Of a stretch of 64,000 nt of DNA, positions 1 to 9,420 are shown piece by piece (positions within the stretch are counted from its first letter, which is position 1; each line of letters begins with the position of its first letter). A program made the translations under genes and the position numbers. Below the pieces are notes generated by a model. It was not told the DNA's origin. It saw only the letters and a list, made by a program, of their open reading frames with translations, and ran no database searches. Location: contig NZ_FZMR01000006.1 in the NCBI RefSeq assembly GCF_900198405.1, positions 113,207-177,206 on the forward strand, read 5' to 3'. This DNA comes from Helicobacter cetorum. GTDB lineage: Bacteria > Campylobacterota > Campylobacteria > Campylobacterales > Helicobacteraceae.

Positions 1-1655
1 ATTTGGAATAAACCACGCTTTGTAACTAACAGCCATTTAATAGTGAGCTTAGATAAATTAAAAGAAAAAGGCTATGATTTAAACAAGATTAAAGAGCATA
101 AAAATTATGCTAATCAAAAGAAAGAGTGGCAAGATTTAAACCTACAAATCACAGATAACTTAATAGAAAACGAGTTTTTACCCCTTGATACGAAGTATTT
201 TAAAGACTTAGAAGATGAGATTAAAAGCCTTTTTAATGAAAATGAATTTAATGGCACACTTATAAAAAGCGAAAACTACCAAGCCCTAAACTCTCTTAAA
301 AACCGCTATAAAGAAAAAATAGATTGTATTTATATTGACCCCCCTTATAACACGCAAAACAACGATTTTATTTATATGGATAAATTTAAAAATTCTACTT
401 GGCTTAGCATGATGAGTAATCGCTTAGAACTCGCTCATACTCTATTAAATGATAAAGGCGTGATGTTTGTTTCTATTGATGATAATCAACAAGCAACTTG
501 TAAAGTGCTTATGGACGAAGTATTCAACGGGGGGGGGGGGGTGATAACTTCGTTAGCTGTTTAGTTTGTGAAAATGCTCCAGCAGGAACTCAAAGCTCAA
601 AATTTATAGCTCAACAACACAATTATTGTTTATGTTTTGCTAAATCAATAGATAATGTTTCGCTTTATCCTATAAGGTTAAATGATAATGAATTGCATAA
701 AAAATATACAGAAAAAGATAAATTTGGTTTATTTTATGTTGAAAGAGTATGGAAAAGGGGGCAGGGCGGAAGAAAAGAAGATGTGCCATCGTTACATTTT
801 CCGGTTTTTTACAATGAAAAAACAAAAGAAATTTTTATTGATAGCGAAATAGACAATACAGAAAATTTAATTAAAATCATTCCTTATCAAATGGAAGGGG
901 TTTTAGGAAGGTGGACTTGGAGTAGGGATAAAATGATAAAAGAAAAACATAAGCTTATTGTAAAAAAAGTTAATGGAGAATATAAATTACATAAAAAAGT
1001 ATATATTGATGATGAAAAAGGTAGATTACCGCAATCCATTATAAAAAGTGAAATAGCAAGAACAGAAATCGGCTCTCTTGAAATTAGAGCTTTATTTAAT
1101 GATAAGGTTTTTAATTATCCAAAAAGCGAAGTTTTTTTAAAGCATATTTTAGAAATCTCTACACAAGAAAACGATTTAATTTGTGATTTTTTCGCCGGTA
1201 GCGGAACAACATGTGCGGTCGCTCATAAACTCAACAGAAAGTATATCGGCATAGAAATGGGGGAGCATTTTGATAGTGTAGTCTTACCACGAATAAAAAA
1301 GGTCATAGGGGGATTTAAAAGTGGTATTTCAAAAGATACAGATTTCAAGCTTGGAGGGCTTGTGAAATACTACGAATTAGAAAGCTATGAAGAGATTTTA
1401 AGGAATATTAAATATGAAAATGATACTAAGCCATTAAGCTATAGCGAGAAATACAGCTATTTAGTTAAAAGCGAAAATGATTTTTATACGCTTGATTTAA
1501 AAGCTTTAGAGAGTAGGGGGGTGGATATTAAAGAGACTTTAGAAAATTTAAGCGGTTTGGAAGTAGAAAGCTTTAATGAAAGGTTTGTGAAGTTTAAAGG
1601 ATTAGATGAAAAAATAGAGATTTTAAAAGCACTTAAAAGTGCGTTAATTTGGTAA
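1..1655 (+). pseudogene. mod: Type III R-M adenine methyltransferase (Mod), 5' partial, phase-OFF
   Basis: The frame is open from the window edge, so the 5' end lies outside. The first part (to a TAG at 562-564) carries the catalytic DPPY motif at 337-348. The second part, in another frame, carries the AdoMet-binding motif FAGSGTT near 1190-1210. DPPY before FxGxGT is the beta-class order typical of type III Mod subunits. The break is a run of 13 G at 529-541. Adding one G or removing two would join the halves, and the second frame is open from the tract through 1655, so only the tract separates them. This is a classic slipped-strand contingency locus, drawn here in the OFF state. A homopolymer sequencing error could give the same picture. 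The res gene follows 10 bp downstream. Family call is firm; target site unknown. Confidence 0.93.
529..541 (+). repeat. Poly-G (13) phase-variation tract in mod
   Basis: Thirteen consecutive G residues lie inside the coding region, between the DPPY motif and the target-recognition region of mod. It is the longest G or C run I found in the window; others reach only 6 or 7. Its length sets the reading frame: 13 is OFF, 11 or 14 would be ON. Confidence 0.95.
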
Positions 1656-1665
1656 TGGGGGGCTT

Positions 1666-4569
1666 ATGGCCAAGAAAAAACAAGAAAGTTTAATAGATAG
1701 TCTCAACGAGGTGTTTGTCGCTCAAAAACTCGCCGAAAATGAATTTAATACAGACGAGATTAACACAAGCTTAGAAAAATTAGACTTTAAAAGTTTTGAT
1801 AGTAAAAGAGAGCTTTTAGATTATCAATGCCGAGCTTTAAAAAATGCGTTTAGGGTTTTAAGAGCGTTTTTTAATGAGTTTAAGGGGGATAAAAAAGCCT
1901 TTTATCGTTTTTATCAAACGCATTATACTTTTGCTAATTGTGATTTTATCAAACCTAATGATTTTTTAAAAACGCATTTTGAAATAGAAAATAATCGTTT
2001 GGGTTTTGAAAGTTTAATTAATCGCTTAGGCTTTTATATGGCTACAGGGAGTGGTAAAACGATTGTGATTATTAAGCTTGTAGAACTTTTAAGCGTGAGC
2101 ATGCAATTAGGGCTAATCCCTAAGAAAAATATCATGTTTTTTAGTGCGAACGAAAATTTGATTAAGCAATTTGCAAAAGAAATTGAAAAATACAATCAAG
2201 GCAAAGATTATTTCAAACAAATTGATTTTAAAAATCTCAAGAGTGTTAAGAGTAAGGACTTTTATCATGCACAAGATAACTCTTTTAAAGAAATGAAACA
2301 GATTGCGTTGTTTTATTATCGTGCGGATTTAATGAATGATGAAAGCAAGGTTGATATTTTAGACTATAAAGACTATTTGGATAATGGGAATAACTATGTC
2401 ATTTTAGATGAGGCACATAAGGGGAGTAAAGCTGAGAGTAAAAAACAAGCCATTTTTAGTTTGCTATCTTTAAAGGGGTTTTTATTCAATTTTAGTGCGA
2501 CTTTTATTGAAGATAGCGATTTAATCACTTCGGTATATAATTTAAGCGTAAGCGAATGGGTTAAATTAGGCTATGGTAAGGAATCTATTTTATTAGAGAA
2601 AAACACGCTTAAAGCCTTTAAAGAGGCAAGAGATTTAAACGATAAACAAAAAGAAATCGCTATTTTAAAGGGCTTGTTATTATTGAGTATGCAAAAACTC
2701 TATAGAGTGAAAGATTATTTTCATGACCCTTTAATGGTAGTTTTTACGCATTCTGTGAATGTGGAAAATAGCGATGCAGAGATGTTTTTTAAAGCGTTGG
2801 TGCGTGTGATTGAGAGTGAAGATAGTAGCGTTTTTAAAAGGGCTAAAGAAGAATTGCTTGATGAATTAAAATCCCCTAAATTTCTCTTAAGCGATGGTAA
2901 AAATAAAAACATTAATGTTTTTAAAGAAAGTTTAGAAAAGATAGATTTTAAGAGTTTAAAAGAACAGATTTTTTATGAAAGTAGTGGGCGTGTTGAGGTA
3001 GTTATTAACCCTAACAACAAGCAAGAAATCGCCTTTAAGCTCAATACGAGCGATAAAGTCTTTTGCTTAATAAAAATCGGCGATATTACAGAATGGATAA
3101 ACGATAAATTAAAGGGTGTGGATATTAGAGGGGATTTGAGTTTTAAAGAAGAGAGTTATTTTAGCCAAATTGATAAAAGTAGCATTAATATTTTAGTGGG
3201 GTCTCGCTCTTTTGATACTGGTTGGGATAGCACACGACCTAATGTGATTTTATTTTTAAAAATCGGTATGGATAGCGAGGCTAAGAAGTTTATCAAACAA
3301 TCTTTTGGTAGGGGGGTTAGAATTGAGAGTTTGAAAAATCAACGCCAAAGATTAGAGTATTTAGGGCTAGATGAGGATATTAAAAAACGCTTGCAGTTAA
3401 ACGCTACGATTTTAGAAACGCTTTTTGTGATACCGACTAATATAGAAAGTGTGAAAGCGATTTTAGAAGTTAAACAAGAGTGCTCTAAAGATGAAAAATG
3501 GTGCGAAATAGCCTTAGAAAAAACGCCTATAGAACATGCCTTATTTGTGCCTAGCTATCAAAAAGAAAAAACGAACGCCTTTGATTTTTCACAAAGTAGT
3601 TCGTTTAAAATGAGTGAAACAAACTATAAGGATTTAAAAGAAATTATTCATTCTATGAGTGAAACGCATTTTATTTTAAAGCATGATTTTTATAGGCGTA
3701 AAGATTATTTATTACTAAAAAAAATGATACAAAAAAGGCATTTTAAAATAGAAACAACTTGGCACTACAAAGATTTAAATTACTTGATTTCTAGCCTTAA
3801 AGCAAAATTGCACCCCTATAAAAAAGTGCCTAAAAATGAGTTTAGTTCTATAAATGAAGAAATTGTGCATTTTAAAAAGATTAAAATTAGGGCGGATAAA
3901 AAAGAGAAATTGATTGAAAAAATCCAAGAGATTAAAGAGTATACGCCACTAGACAAGAATGAATTAACGCAAAAAATCTCTAAAGGCGAGATAGATATTG
4001 ATGATATAGACAAATACAGACAAAATAAAGAATTTAAGCTTGATAGTGTAGAACTATTAAAACTTAAAGAGCATTATTATAACCCTTTAATTAAAGCTAA
4101 AGAGTGTGATTGGCTTAAGGCTGTAGTTAAAGTGGAAAGTGAGTGTGATTTTTTAACGGAGTTACAAGGGGCTATAAAAACATTAGAAGAAAACTATGAT
4201 TTTTGGGCGTTTAGTAAAATTGATGAACACTTAGATAATTTATTTATCCCTTATGCAGAAAATGGCACACAAAGGTGTTATTATCCGGATTTTATCTTTT
4301 GGTTACAAAAAAATGATACTCAAATAATTGTATTCATTGACCCTAAAGGGAGCAAGCAAAGCGATTATGAATTAAAGGTGGACGGGTATGAAGAGCTTTT
4401 TAAAGATGGAGATAAAGTTAAGATTTTTAACCCTAAAAATAATAAAAACTTAAAAATCAAAGTGCTTTTAAGACTTTATCAAAATAAGGTAAGTGATATA
4501 GGGAAAGGCTATAAGGATTATTGGATTAAAAAAGAGGGTTTAAAAGAGTTTTTTAAAAAAGTTTTCTAA
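1666..4569 (+). CDS. res: Type III restriction endonuclease subunit Res
   Basis: A 967-residue helicase-nuclease that works with Mod as a type III complex, cutting DNA after ATP-dependent communication between unmethylated sites. Visible: Walker A (ATGSGKT, residues 126-132), DEAH box (248-251), helicase motif III SAT (277-279), and arginine-finger motif VI (FGRGVR, 547-552). The C-terminal nuclease has a PD...DxK pattern: P874-D875 and D892-P-K894. It starts 10 bp after mod, so both are probably cotranscribed; Mod is needed for Res to recognise its site, so the OFF tract should silence restriction too. No frameshift or missing motif is seen, so the gene looks intact. Confidence 0.93.
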   Translation: MAKKKQESLIDSLNEVFVAQKLAENEFNTDEINTSLEKLDFKSFDSKRELLDYQCRALKNAFRVLRAFFNEFKGDKKAFYRFYQTHYTFANCDFIKPNDFLKTHFEIENNRLGFESLINRLGFYMATGSGKTIVIIKLVELLSVSMQLGLIPKKNIMFFSANENLIKQFAKEIEKYNQGKDYFKQIDFKNLKSVKSKDFYHAQDNSFKEMKQIALFYYRADLMNDESKVDILDYKDYLDNGNNYVILDEAHKGSKAESKKQAIFSLLSLKGFLFNFSATFIEDSDLITSVYNLSVSEWVKLGYGKESILLEKNTLKAFKEARDLNDKQKEIAILKGLLLLSMQKLYRVKDYFHDPLMVVFTHSVNVENSDAEMFFKALVRVIESEDSSVFKRAKEELLDELKSPKFLLSDGKNKNINVFKESLEKIDFKSLKEQIFYESSGRVEVVINPNNKQEIAFKLNTSDKVFCLIKIGDITEWINDKLKGVDIRGDLSFKEESYFSQIDKSSINILVGSRSFDTGWDSTRPNVILFLKIGMDSEAKKFIKQSFGRGVRIESLKNQRQRLEYLGLDEDIKKRLQLNATILETLFVIPTNIESVKAILEVKQECSKDEKWCEIALEKTPIEHALFVPSYQKEKTNAFDFSQSSSFKMSETNYKDLKEIIHSMSETHFILKHDFYRRKDYLLLKKMIQKRHFKIETTWHYKDLNYLISSLKAKLHPYKKVPKNEFSSINEEIVHFKKIKIRADKKEKLIEKIQEIKEYTPLDKNELTQKISKGEIDIDDIDKYRQNKEFKLDSVELLKLKEHYYNPLIKAKECDWLKAVVKVESECDFLTELQGAIKTLEENYDFWAFSKIDEHLDNLFIPYAENGTQRCYYPDFIFWLQKNDTQIIVFIDPKGSKQSDYELKVDGYEELFKDGDKVKIFNPKNNKNLKIKVLLRLYQNKVSDIGKGYKDYWIKKEGLKEFFKKVF

Positions 4570-4644
4570 GAATTAAACGCCTTGTTTTAATCTTTTTTAA
4601 CCTTAATTGTGTCAATATAACAAAAAACTTTAATACGAGAATTT

Positions 4645-5637
4645 ATGGACTTTAAGAATAATCCTAAAAAATGGCTTTTTTTAGCCCCCTTGGCTGGTTA
4701 TACAGACTTGCCTTTTAGAAGTGTGGTGAAAAAATTTGGCGTAGATGTTACCACAAGTGAAATGGTTAGTTCGCATTCCTTAGTGTATGCGTTTGATAAA
4801 ACTTCTAAGATGTTAGAAAAATCTAGCTTAGAAGACAACTTTATGGCACAAATTTCAGGCTCTAAAGAGAGTGTTGTTAAAGAGGCGGTTGAAAAAATCA
4901 ATGTCTTAGAACAAGTAAGTGGGATTGATTTTAATTGCGGTTGTCCTGCTCCAAAAGTGGCTAATCATGGTAATGGTAGCGGGTTATTAAAAGATTTAAA
5001 CCACCTTGTGAAATTACTTAGAGTGATTAGAGAAAATACGACTAAAAAAATCACAAGCGTGAAAGTGCGTTTAGGCTTTGATAAAAAAATTCCCAAAGAA
5101 ATCGCTTGCGCTTTAAATGACGCTCCGATTGATTATGTAGTCGTGCATGGAAGAACACGAAGTGATAGGTATCAAAAAGATAAGATTGATTATGAAAGCA
5201 TTGCTTTAATGAAAGAAATTTTAAAAGTGCCAGTGATAGCAAATGGCGAAATTGACAGCGTTAAAAAAGCTTTTGAAGTGTTAGAAAAGACTAACGCTAA
5301 TGGGCTGATGATAGGGCGAGCGGCTTTAAGAGCCCCTTGGATATTTTGGCAGATTAGAAACAACACCACTGAATTGCCCGCTGTGGTGAAAAAGGACTTG
5401 GTTTTAGAACATTTTGATAAAATGGTGGAGTTTTATGGAGAAAGGGGGGTTATAATGTTTAGGAAGAATTTGCATGCTTATGCTAAGGGTGAAATGGGGG
5501 CGAGTGCTTTTCGTAATTGTGTCAATACCCTTACAGAGATAAGAGACATGCGAGAGAGTATAGAAGAATTTTTTAATCAAGAGATGTTACAAAGTGAAGT
5601 GCCATTATGGGTAGAATTAAATCAAAAAAGCGTTTAA
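4645..5637 (+). CDS. dus: tRNA-dihydrouridine synthase (Dus family)
   Basis: FMN-dependent reductase that converts uridine to dihydrouridine in the tRNA D-loop, using NADPH. The 330 residues show the N-terminal PLAGYTD motif (15-21), the GCPAPKV segment with catalytic Cys100, an HGRTR motif in the phosphate-binding half, and IGRAALRAPWIF near residue 225. Length and motifs fit the DusB/NifR3 group. It begins 75 bp after res and its last 31 bases overlap the start of the outer-membrane protein gene, so the two are probably cotranscribed. Which uridine it modifies cannot be read from sequence. Confidence 0.9.
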   Translation: MDFKNNPKKWLFLAPLAGYTDLPFRSVVKKFGVDVTTSEMVSSHSLVYAFDKTSKMLEKSSLEDNFMAQISGSKESVVKEAVEKINVLEQVSGIDFNCGCPAPKVANHGNGSGLLKDLNHLVKLLRVIRENTTKKITSVKVRLGFDKKIPKEIACALNDAPIDYVVVHGRTRSDRYQKDKIDYESIALMKEILKVPVIANGEIDSVKKAFEVLEKTNANGLMIGRAALRAPWIFWQIRNNTTELPAVVKKDLVLEHFDKMVEFYGERGVIMFRKNLHAYAKGEMGASAFRNCVNTLTEIRDMRESIEEFFNQEMLQSEVPLWVELNQKSV

Positions 5638-6536
5638 AAGCGCTTATTTTTTTAGCTAGTTTTGGAGGGGTTCTTTTGGCAAGCACCGATAACGCCCTAG
5701 AAAAAACACCTTTTTTTAAAACTAAAAATCATATTTATTTAGGTTTTAAGCTAGGCACTGGAGCTAATTTTAACACTACAATGTGGCAACAAGCAAGTAA
5801 AAATAATCCCACTTGCCCTAATGATATGTGCTATGGCGAAAAATTACAAGCGCATTATAAGGGGGGTAAAGATTTATCTTATAGCTTTCAAGTTGGAGAT
5901 GAAATATCCATAGATAAATACCACATTTTAGGGTTAAGAGTGTGGGGGGATATTCAATATGCTAACGCTAAATTAGGTCAAAAAGTAGGGGGGGATACTC
6001 TTTTAGAAGAACAAAATTATAACCCAAACACCTTAAAAGCTTATGACCCAAAAACACAGCAACAAGGGGACTTAATTTTACAACAAACTAAAAGTCCACA
6101 AAACTTTCTTTTTAATAATGGGCATTTTATGGCGTTTGGTTTGAATTTAAATGTGTTTGTCAATATTCCTATTGATACAATCATCAAACATGCTCTAAAG
6201 AAAGAAAAAATGCTTTTTTTAAAAATGGGCGTGTTTGCTGGGGGTGGGGTGGAATATGCAATATTATGGAGTTCTCAGTGGAAAAATCAAAACACACAAC
6301 AAAATGATAAATTTTTTGCAGCCGGTGGGGGCTTTTTTGTAAATTTTGGGGGTTCTTTATATGTGGGTAAGCACAACCGCTTGAATGTAGGGCTAAAAAT
6401 CCCTTATTATAATTTAAGCGCTCAAAGTTGGAAAAGTTTTGGCTCTAGCAACGCATGGCAACAACAAACTATCAGACAAAACTTCAGCGTTTTTAGAAAT
6501 AAAGAAGTTTTTGTAAGCTATGCGTATTTATTCTAA
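5607..6536 (+). CDS. Helicobacter outer-membrane protein
   Basis: A 309-residue protein with a basic N-terminus and hydrophobic stretch ending near LLAS-TD, which reads as a Sec signal peptide. The C-terminus, VSYAYLF, ends in an aromatic residue with alternating hydrophobic positions, the usual Helicobacter beta-barrel end. Glycine-rich and aromatic beta-strand-like segments fill the rest. The chosen ATG lies inside the dus gene. I place it among the small porin-like Hof/Hor-type families only by general appearance. Its stop is 1 bp from the convergent LysE-family gene, so the 3' ends share almost no intergenic space. Ligand and function are not evident. Confidence 0.8.
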   Translation: MGRIKSKKRLKALIFLASFGGVLLASTDNALEKTPFFKTKNHIYLGFKLGTGANFNTTMWQQASKNNPTCPNDMCYGEKLQAHYKGGKDLSYSFQVGDEISIDKYHILGLRVWGDIQYANAKLGQKVGGDTLLEEQNYNPNTLKAYDPKTQQQGDLILQQTKSPQNFLFNNGHFMAFGLNLNVFVNIPIDTIIKHALKKEKMLFLKMGVFAGGGVEYAILWSSQWKNQNTQQNDKFFAAGGGFFVNFGGSLYVGKHNRLNVGLKIPYYNLSAQSWKSFGSSNAWQQQTIRQNFSVFRNKEVFVSYAYLF

Positions 6537-6537
6537 A

Positions 6538-7167
6538 TTAGAGCGTTTCTAAAAGAGCTAAAAAATCTTTTATTAGAGTAAGACAAATACTTCCCATAAC
6601 CACCAAGATTAAAAGGTTTATGCCTATGGTAGCTTTTTTGTTACTCAAAAAGATAGAGCCATAGCGAGCTGACAAGCTCCCTAATGTTCCAAGCCATAAT
6701 AACGACGCAAAGAGTGCACCAAATAAAAAGATAAGTTTTCTAACATTGTCAAGTGAAATCGCACTCGCACCAATTAAAAACAGCATTTCTAAATAAATTT
6801 GAGGGTTAAGCAAGCTAACCGCTAAAGTAAATAGCAAAGTCTTTTTTAACGATAAAATCTCAAGAGTTTGAGATTTTTTAGTTTGTGAAGTTTTTAAAAG
6901 TCCTAAAAACCCCATAAAAGCGTAATAACCCGTAAATAAAGCTCCACAAAGACTTAGTGCTAAAGCTATATAGGGTTTTTGAGAAAGATACGCTCCCACG
7001 CCAAATACTCCAGCACTCATTAGAAAAATATCGCAAACAAAGCAAATGACACAGATTAAAAACACATGATTTCTAGCTATGCCTTGTTGTATAATAAATA
7101 GGGTTTGTGCACCTATAGCGACATTTAAAGATAGTGCTAGGCCAAAACCCTTTAAAAAAGTGAACAT
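6538..7167 (-). CDS. LysE/RhtB family exporter
   Basis: A 209-residue inner-membrane protein with about six hydrophobic segments. The N-terminus (GFGLALSLNVAIGAQTLFI) matches the LysE/ArgO pattern in which G-P/A-GAQ follows the first helix. Members export basic or neutral amino acids. A membrane-embedded NPQIY motif lies mid-protein, as in ArgO. The ATG directly abuts the stop codon of the upstream yeiH-like gene, so the two are one transcript. Substrate cannot be assigned. Confidence 0.85.
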   Translation of the reverse strand: MFTFLKGFGLALSLNVAIGAQTLFIIQQGIARNHVFLICVICFVCDIFLMSAGVFGVGAYLSQKPYIALALSLCGALFTGYYAFMGFLGLLKTSQTKKSQTLEILSLKKTLLFTLAVSLLNPQIYLEMLFLIGASAISLDNVRKLIFLFGALFASLLWLGTLGSLSARYGSIFLSNKKATIGINLLILVVMGSICLTLIKDFLALLETL

Positions 7168-8202
7168 TTATACAAGCCACTTCACTAAAAATAAGCCCCC
7201 ACCCACCAACACAAACAATAAGATTAAGGCGAGCAAAAAGGCTTTACTCCCACTAGAGGCGAAGTTTTTTACATCTACTTGAAGTCCTAGTGCACTCATA
7301 GCAAAAATAAGACAAATTTCTGAAATTTTCCTTAAAAAAGCAAAGCTATCTTGCAAGACTTGAGGGCTTAAAAAATCCTTTGTTATTAAAGGCAAGTAAG
7401 AATGAATAATGACCATGCCCAAAAAAGCGAACGCAAACCATGGGATTTGTATTTTTGTTTTTTCTGTTGTTTGGTTATTTTTAGCTAGATATAAAGAAAT
7501 GCCAAGTAGTAGGGGGATAAGCATTATCACACGCACCATTTTAATCGTAACAGCGATTTTTTCAGCGTCTGATGAAATAGAGCTGGCTGCCCCCACAACA
7601 TTTGCTACTTCATGTAAGGTCGCACCAATATACACGCCTTCTTGCATAGGATTTAAAGGGATAATGCCTAGATTATAAATAAAAGGGTAAAAAAACATAG
7701 AAAATAGCCCAAAAACAATCACTGTGCCAACGGCTATCACGCTTTTAAAAGGCTTAGATTTTAAAACCCCCTCTAGTGCTAAGACTGCCGCTGCTCCACA
7801 AACTGCACTGCCTATAGAAACAAGCATAGAAGTTTCGCCATCAAGCCCTAGTTTATTTCCCAAAAAGACCCCTACAAAAAAGATAAAAACCACCACAATA
7901 AGAGCGATTAAAAGGGGCGAAAAACCATAGCTTAAAATCTCTGTTACACTTACTTTAAAGCCATAAAGGACGACTCCAAAACGCAAAAGTTTTTTAGCAC
8001 TAAATTGCACCCCACTATTTAAATGATGAGAGTATTTAGGATAAATAAAAGAGCCTAAAAGTCCTATTAAAACCCCTACTAAAAGCGCGGAGATATGATT
8101 ATCTTTAAAAAAAGCAAACTCTGCTACATAAAGAGCTAATGCCACAATAACCCCTACTACAGAAAGTCCCAAAAGATAGTTTTTTAAGCTGTTTGTTTTC
8201 AT
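7168..8202 (-). CDS. YeiH/UPF0324 family integral membrane protein
   Basis: About 344 residues with some ten hydrophobic segments and the family hallmarks SIGSAVCGAAAVLA and LHEVANVVGAAS. The family is often described as putative sulfate or anion exporters, but function is unproven. I chose the ATG at 8202 rather than a start at 8235 because AAGGA lies 7 nt before it. It is the first gene of a two-gene minus-strand unit with the LysE-family exporter. The 211-bp region upstream is shared with the divergent DUF1104 gene. Confidence 0.85.
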   Translation of the reverse strand: MKTNSLKNYLLGLSVVGVIVALALYVAEFAFFKDNHISALLVGVLIGLLGSFIYPKYSHHLNSGVQFSAKKLLRFGVVLYGFKVSVTEILSYGFSPLLIALIVVVFIFFVGVFLGNKLGLDGETSMLVSIGSAVCGAAAVLALEGVLKSKPFKSVIAVGTVIVFGLFSMFFYPFIYNLGIIPLNPMQEGVYIGATLHEVANVVGAASSISSDAEKIAVTIKMVRVIMLIPLLLGISLYLAKNNQTTEKTKIQIPWFAFAFLGMVIIHSYLPLITKDFLSPQVLQDSFAFLRKISEICLIFAMSALGLQVDVKNFASSGSKAFLLALILLFVLVGGGLFLVKWLV

Positions 8203-8256
8203 TAAGCTATCCTTAAGCGATATAAAATTTCTCATCTAGTCTATTGAATATTTTTG

Positions 8257-8326
8257 AATTATTGCCAAAATAATATTAAATAGCTAGGTTTTTTAACATT
8301 TTTGGAATAATACATGAATAATACAT
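8257..8326. promoter_or_regulatory. AT-rich repeats in a divergent intergenic region (possible operator)
   Basis: Two elements lie between the yeiH-like gene and the DUF1104 gene. ATTATT (8258-8263) faces AATAAT (8269-8274) across 5 nt. An 11-bp direct repeat, GAATAATACAT, occurs twice head to tail at 8305-8315 and 8316-8326. TAATAAT-like half-sites recall Helicobacter Fur and NikR operators, but neither consensus is fully met. Binding is speculation. Confidence 0.3.
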
Positions 8327-8381
8327 CATAAGAAGTTAAATTATGGCTTTATTAGCTTATTTTGATTATCATAGAATTTTG

Positions 8382-8390
8382 TGGTATGAT
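8382..8390 (+). promoter_or_regulatory. Extended -10 promoter for the DUF1104 pair
   Basis: TGGTATGAT: an extended -10 (TGn) with TATGAT at 8385-8390, 56 bp before the first DUF1104 start codon. Helicobacter sigma-80 promoters rely on the -10 and often lack a clear -35, as here. Confidence 0.55.
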
Positions 8391-8446
8391 GTGTATTTAA
8401 GGCTATTTCATTTAGATAGTCATTTTTTTAATGAGGGATAGATTAA

Positions 8447-8878
8447 ATGAGCGTTAAAAAGAATTTATTTTTAGTTTTGATTTTTATGTTTGGCTTTCAA
8501 GCAGTGCATGCGAGAGACTTTTCAAAAGAGAGCGACAAAGAACTTTTAAAATTAGCAGGAACCTTGCCTTCTAGTGAGGCGATTGATTATCGCATGGAAG
8601 TGTCTAAACGCCTTAAAGCTTTAAATGCTGAAGAGGCTAAGAAATTTCGTGCGAGTTTCAGCAAAGAGGCAAAAAAAAATCTTTCCAAAATGAGTGAAGA
8701 AGACTTTAGAAAGATGCGTGAAGAAGTGCGTAAAGAATTGGCAGAAAAGACTAAAGGTTTAAGTGCTGAAGAGATTAAAGCTAAGGGGCTTAATGTGAGC
8801 GTTTGCAGTGGCGATGCAAGGAAAGTTTGGTGCAGAGCTAAAAAAGTCAAAGATGATGAGCATTGCTCCCCTAAGTGA
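8447..8878 (+). CDS. DUF1104 family secreted protein (copy 1)
   Basis: A 143-residue protein with a clean signal peptide (MSVKKNLFLVLIFMFGFQAVHA). The mature part starts DFSKESDKELLKLAG, typical of the Helicobacter/Campylobacter DUF1104 family, and continues as charged amphipathic helices rich in Lys, Glu and Met. Four cysteines lie near the C-terminus (VCSGDARKVWCRAKK, then EHC). Function of the family is unknown; periplasmic location is inferred. A second copy follows after 32 bp, so the pair is probably one transcript from the extended -10 at 8382-8390. Confidence 0.75.
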   Translation: MSVKKNLFLVLIFMFGFQAVHARDFSKESDKELLKLAGTLPSSEAIDYRMEVSKRLKALNAEEAKKFRASFSKEAKKNLSKMSEEDFRKMREEVRKELAEKTKGLSAEEIKAKGLNVSVCSGDARKVWCRAKKVKDDEHCSPK

Positions 8879-8910
8879 TGGATTAATTTTAAGATAGGAA
8901 AGGATATACA

Positions 8911-9378
8911 ATGATAAAAAAAGGTTTTTTAGCGTTTTCTTTAGTAACGCTTTTATTAGCACCCTTAAGTGCAACAGATTTTAGTAAAAAAAGTGATTTA
9001 GACTTGGCAAAAATGGCTGGAATTGTTGCTCCAAAAGATATTGTAGATTATAAAAAAGAGTTGAGAAAACGCATGAAAGCGATGCCTAAAGAAAAGCGAG
9101 CTGAGTTTCACAAGCAGTTACATGAATATGCGATTAAAAATACTGATGATATGACCGTGGCAGAATTTGAGGCACGCAGAAAAGCGATTAAAGAAGAGCT
9201 TGATAAGCACAACATGAAAGATACGGATAAAGAGCTTGGTTTAAAATCTTGCGATTGTGGTAAAAAAAAGAACGCTACTAAGAGTGAGAAAGCAAAAGAG
9301 CTTGGTTTAAAATCTTGTGATTGTGGTAAAAAACATAAGCATGAGCAAGAAAAACATGAGGATAAAGAACACCACTAA
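8911..9378 (+). CDS. DUF1104 family secreted protein (copy 2) with Cys/His tail
   Basis: 155 residues, paralogous to the preceding gene: signal peptide (MIKKGFLAFSLVTLLLAPLSA), then DFSKKSDLDLAKMAG. AAGGA lies 6 nt before the ATG. The C-terminus differs: a 22-residue unit (66 bp apart in DNA, beginning at 9229 and 9295) contains KELGLKSCDCGKK twice, followed by KHKHEQEKHEDKEHH. The two CDC motifs and the His-rich tail suggest metal binding, which is inference. No known enzyme motif is visible. A stem-loop terminator follows 13 bp after the stop. Confidence 0.75.
   Translation: MIKKGFLAFSLVTLLLAPLSATDFSKKSDLDLAKMAGIVAPKDIVDYKKELRKRMKAMPKEKRAEFHKQLHEYAIKNTDDMTVAEFEARRKAIKEELDKHNMKDTDKELGLKSCDCGKKKNATKSEKAKELGLKSCDCGKKHKHEQEKHEDKEHH
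9229..9336 (+). repeat. 66-bp in-gene tandem duplication (CDC-G repeat)
   Basis: AAAGAGCTTGGTTTAAAATC begins at 9229 and again at 9295. The two units differ by a single silent change in the matched core (TGC versus TGT) and more in the linker. The near identity suggests recent duplication within the gene. Confidence 0.85.
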
Positions 9379-9391
9379 GAGTTAAGACAAT

Positions 9392-9420
9392 CCCTTTTTA
9401 AGCTTTTAAAGGGTTTTGTT
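9392..9420 (+). terminator. Rho-independent terminator after the DUF1104 pair
   Basis: CCCTTT (9392-9397) pairs with AAAGGG (9408-9413) through a partly paired AT-rich centre, followed by TTTTGTTTT. It lies just past the second DUF1104 stop. Confidence 0.7.
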
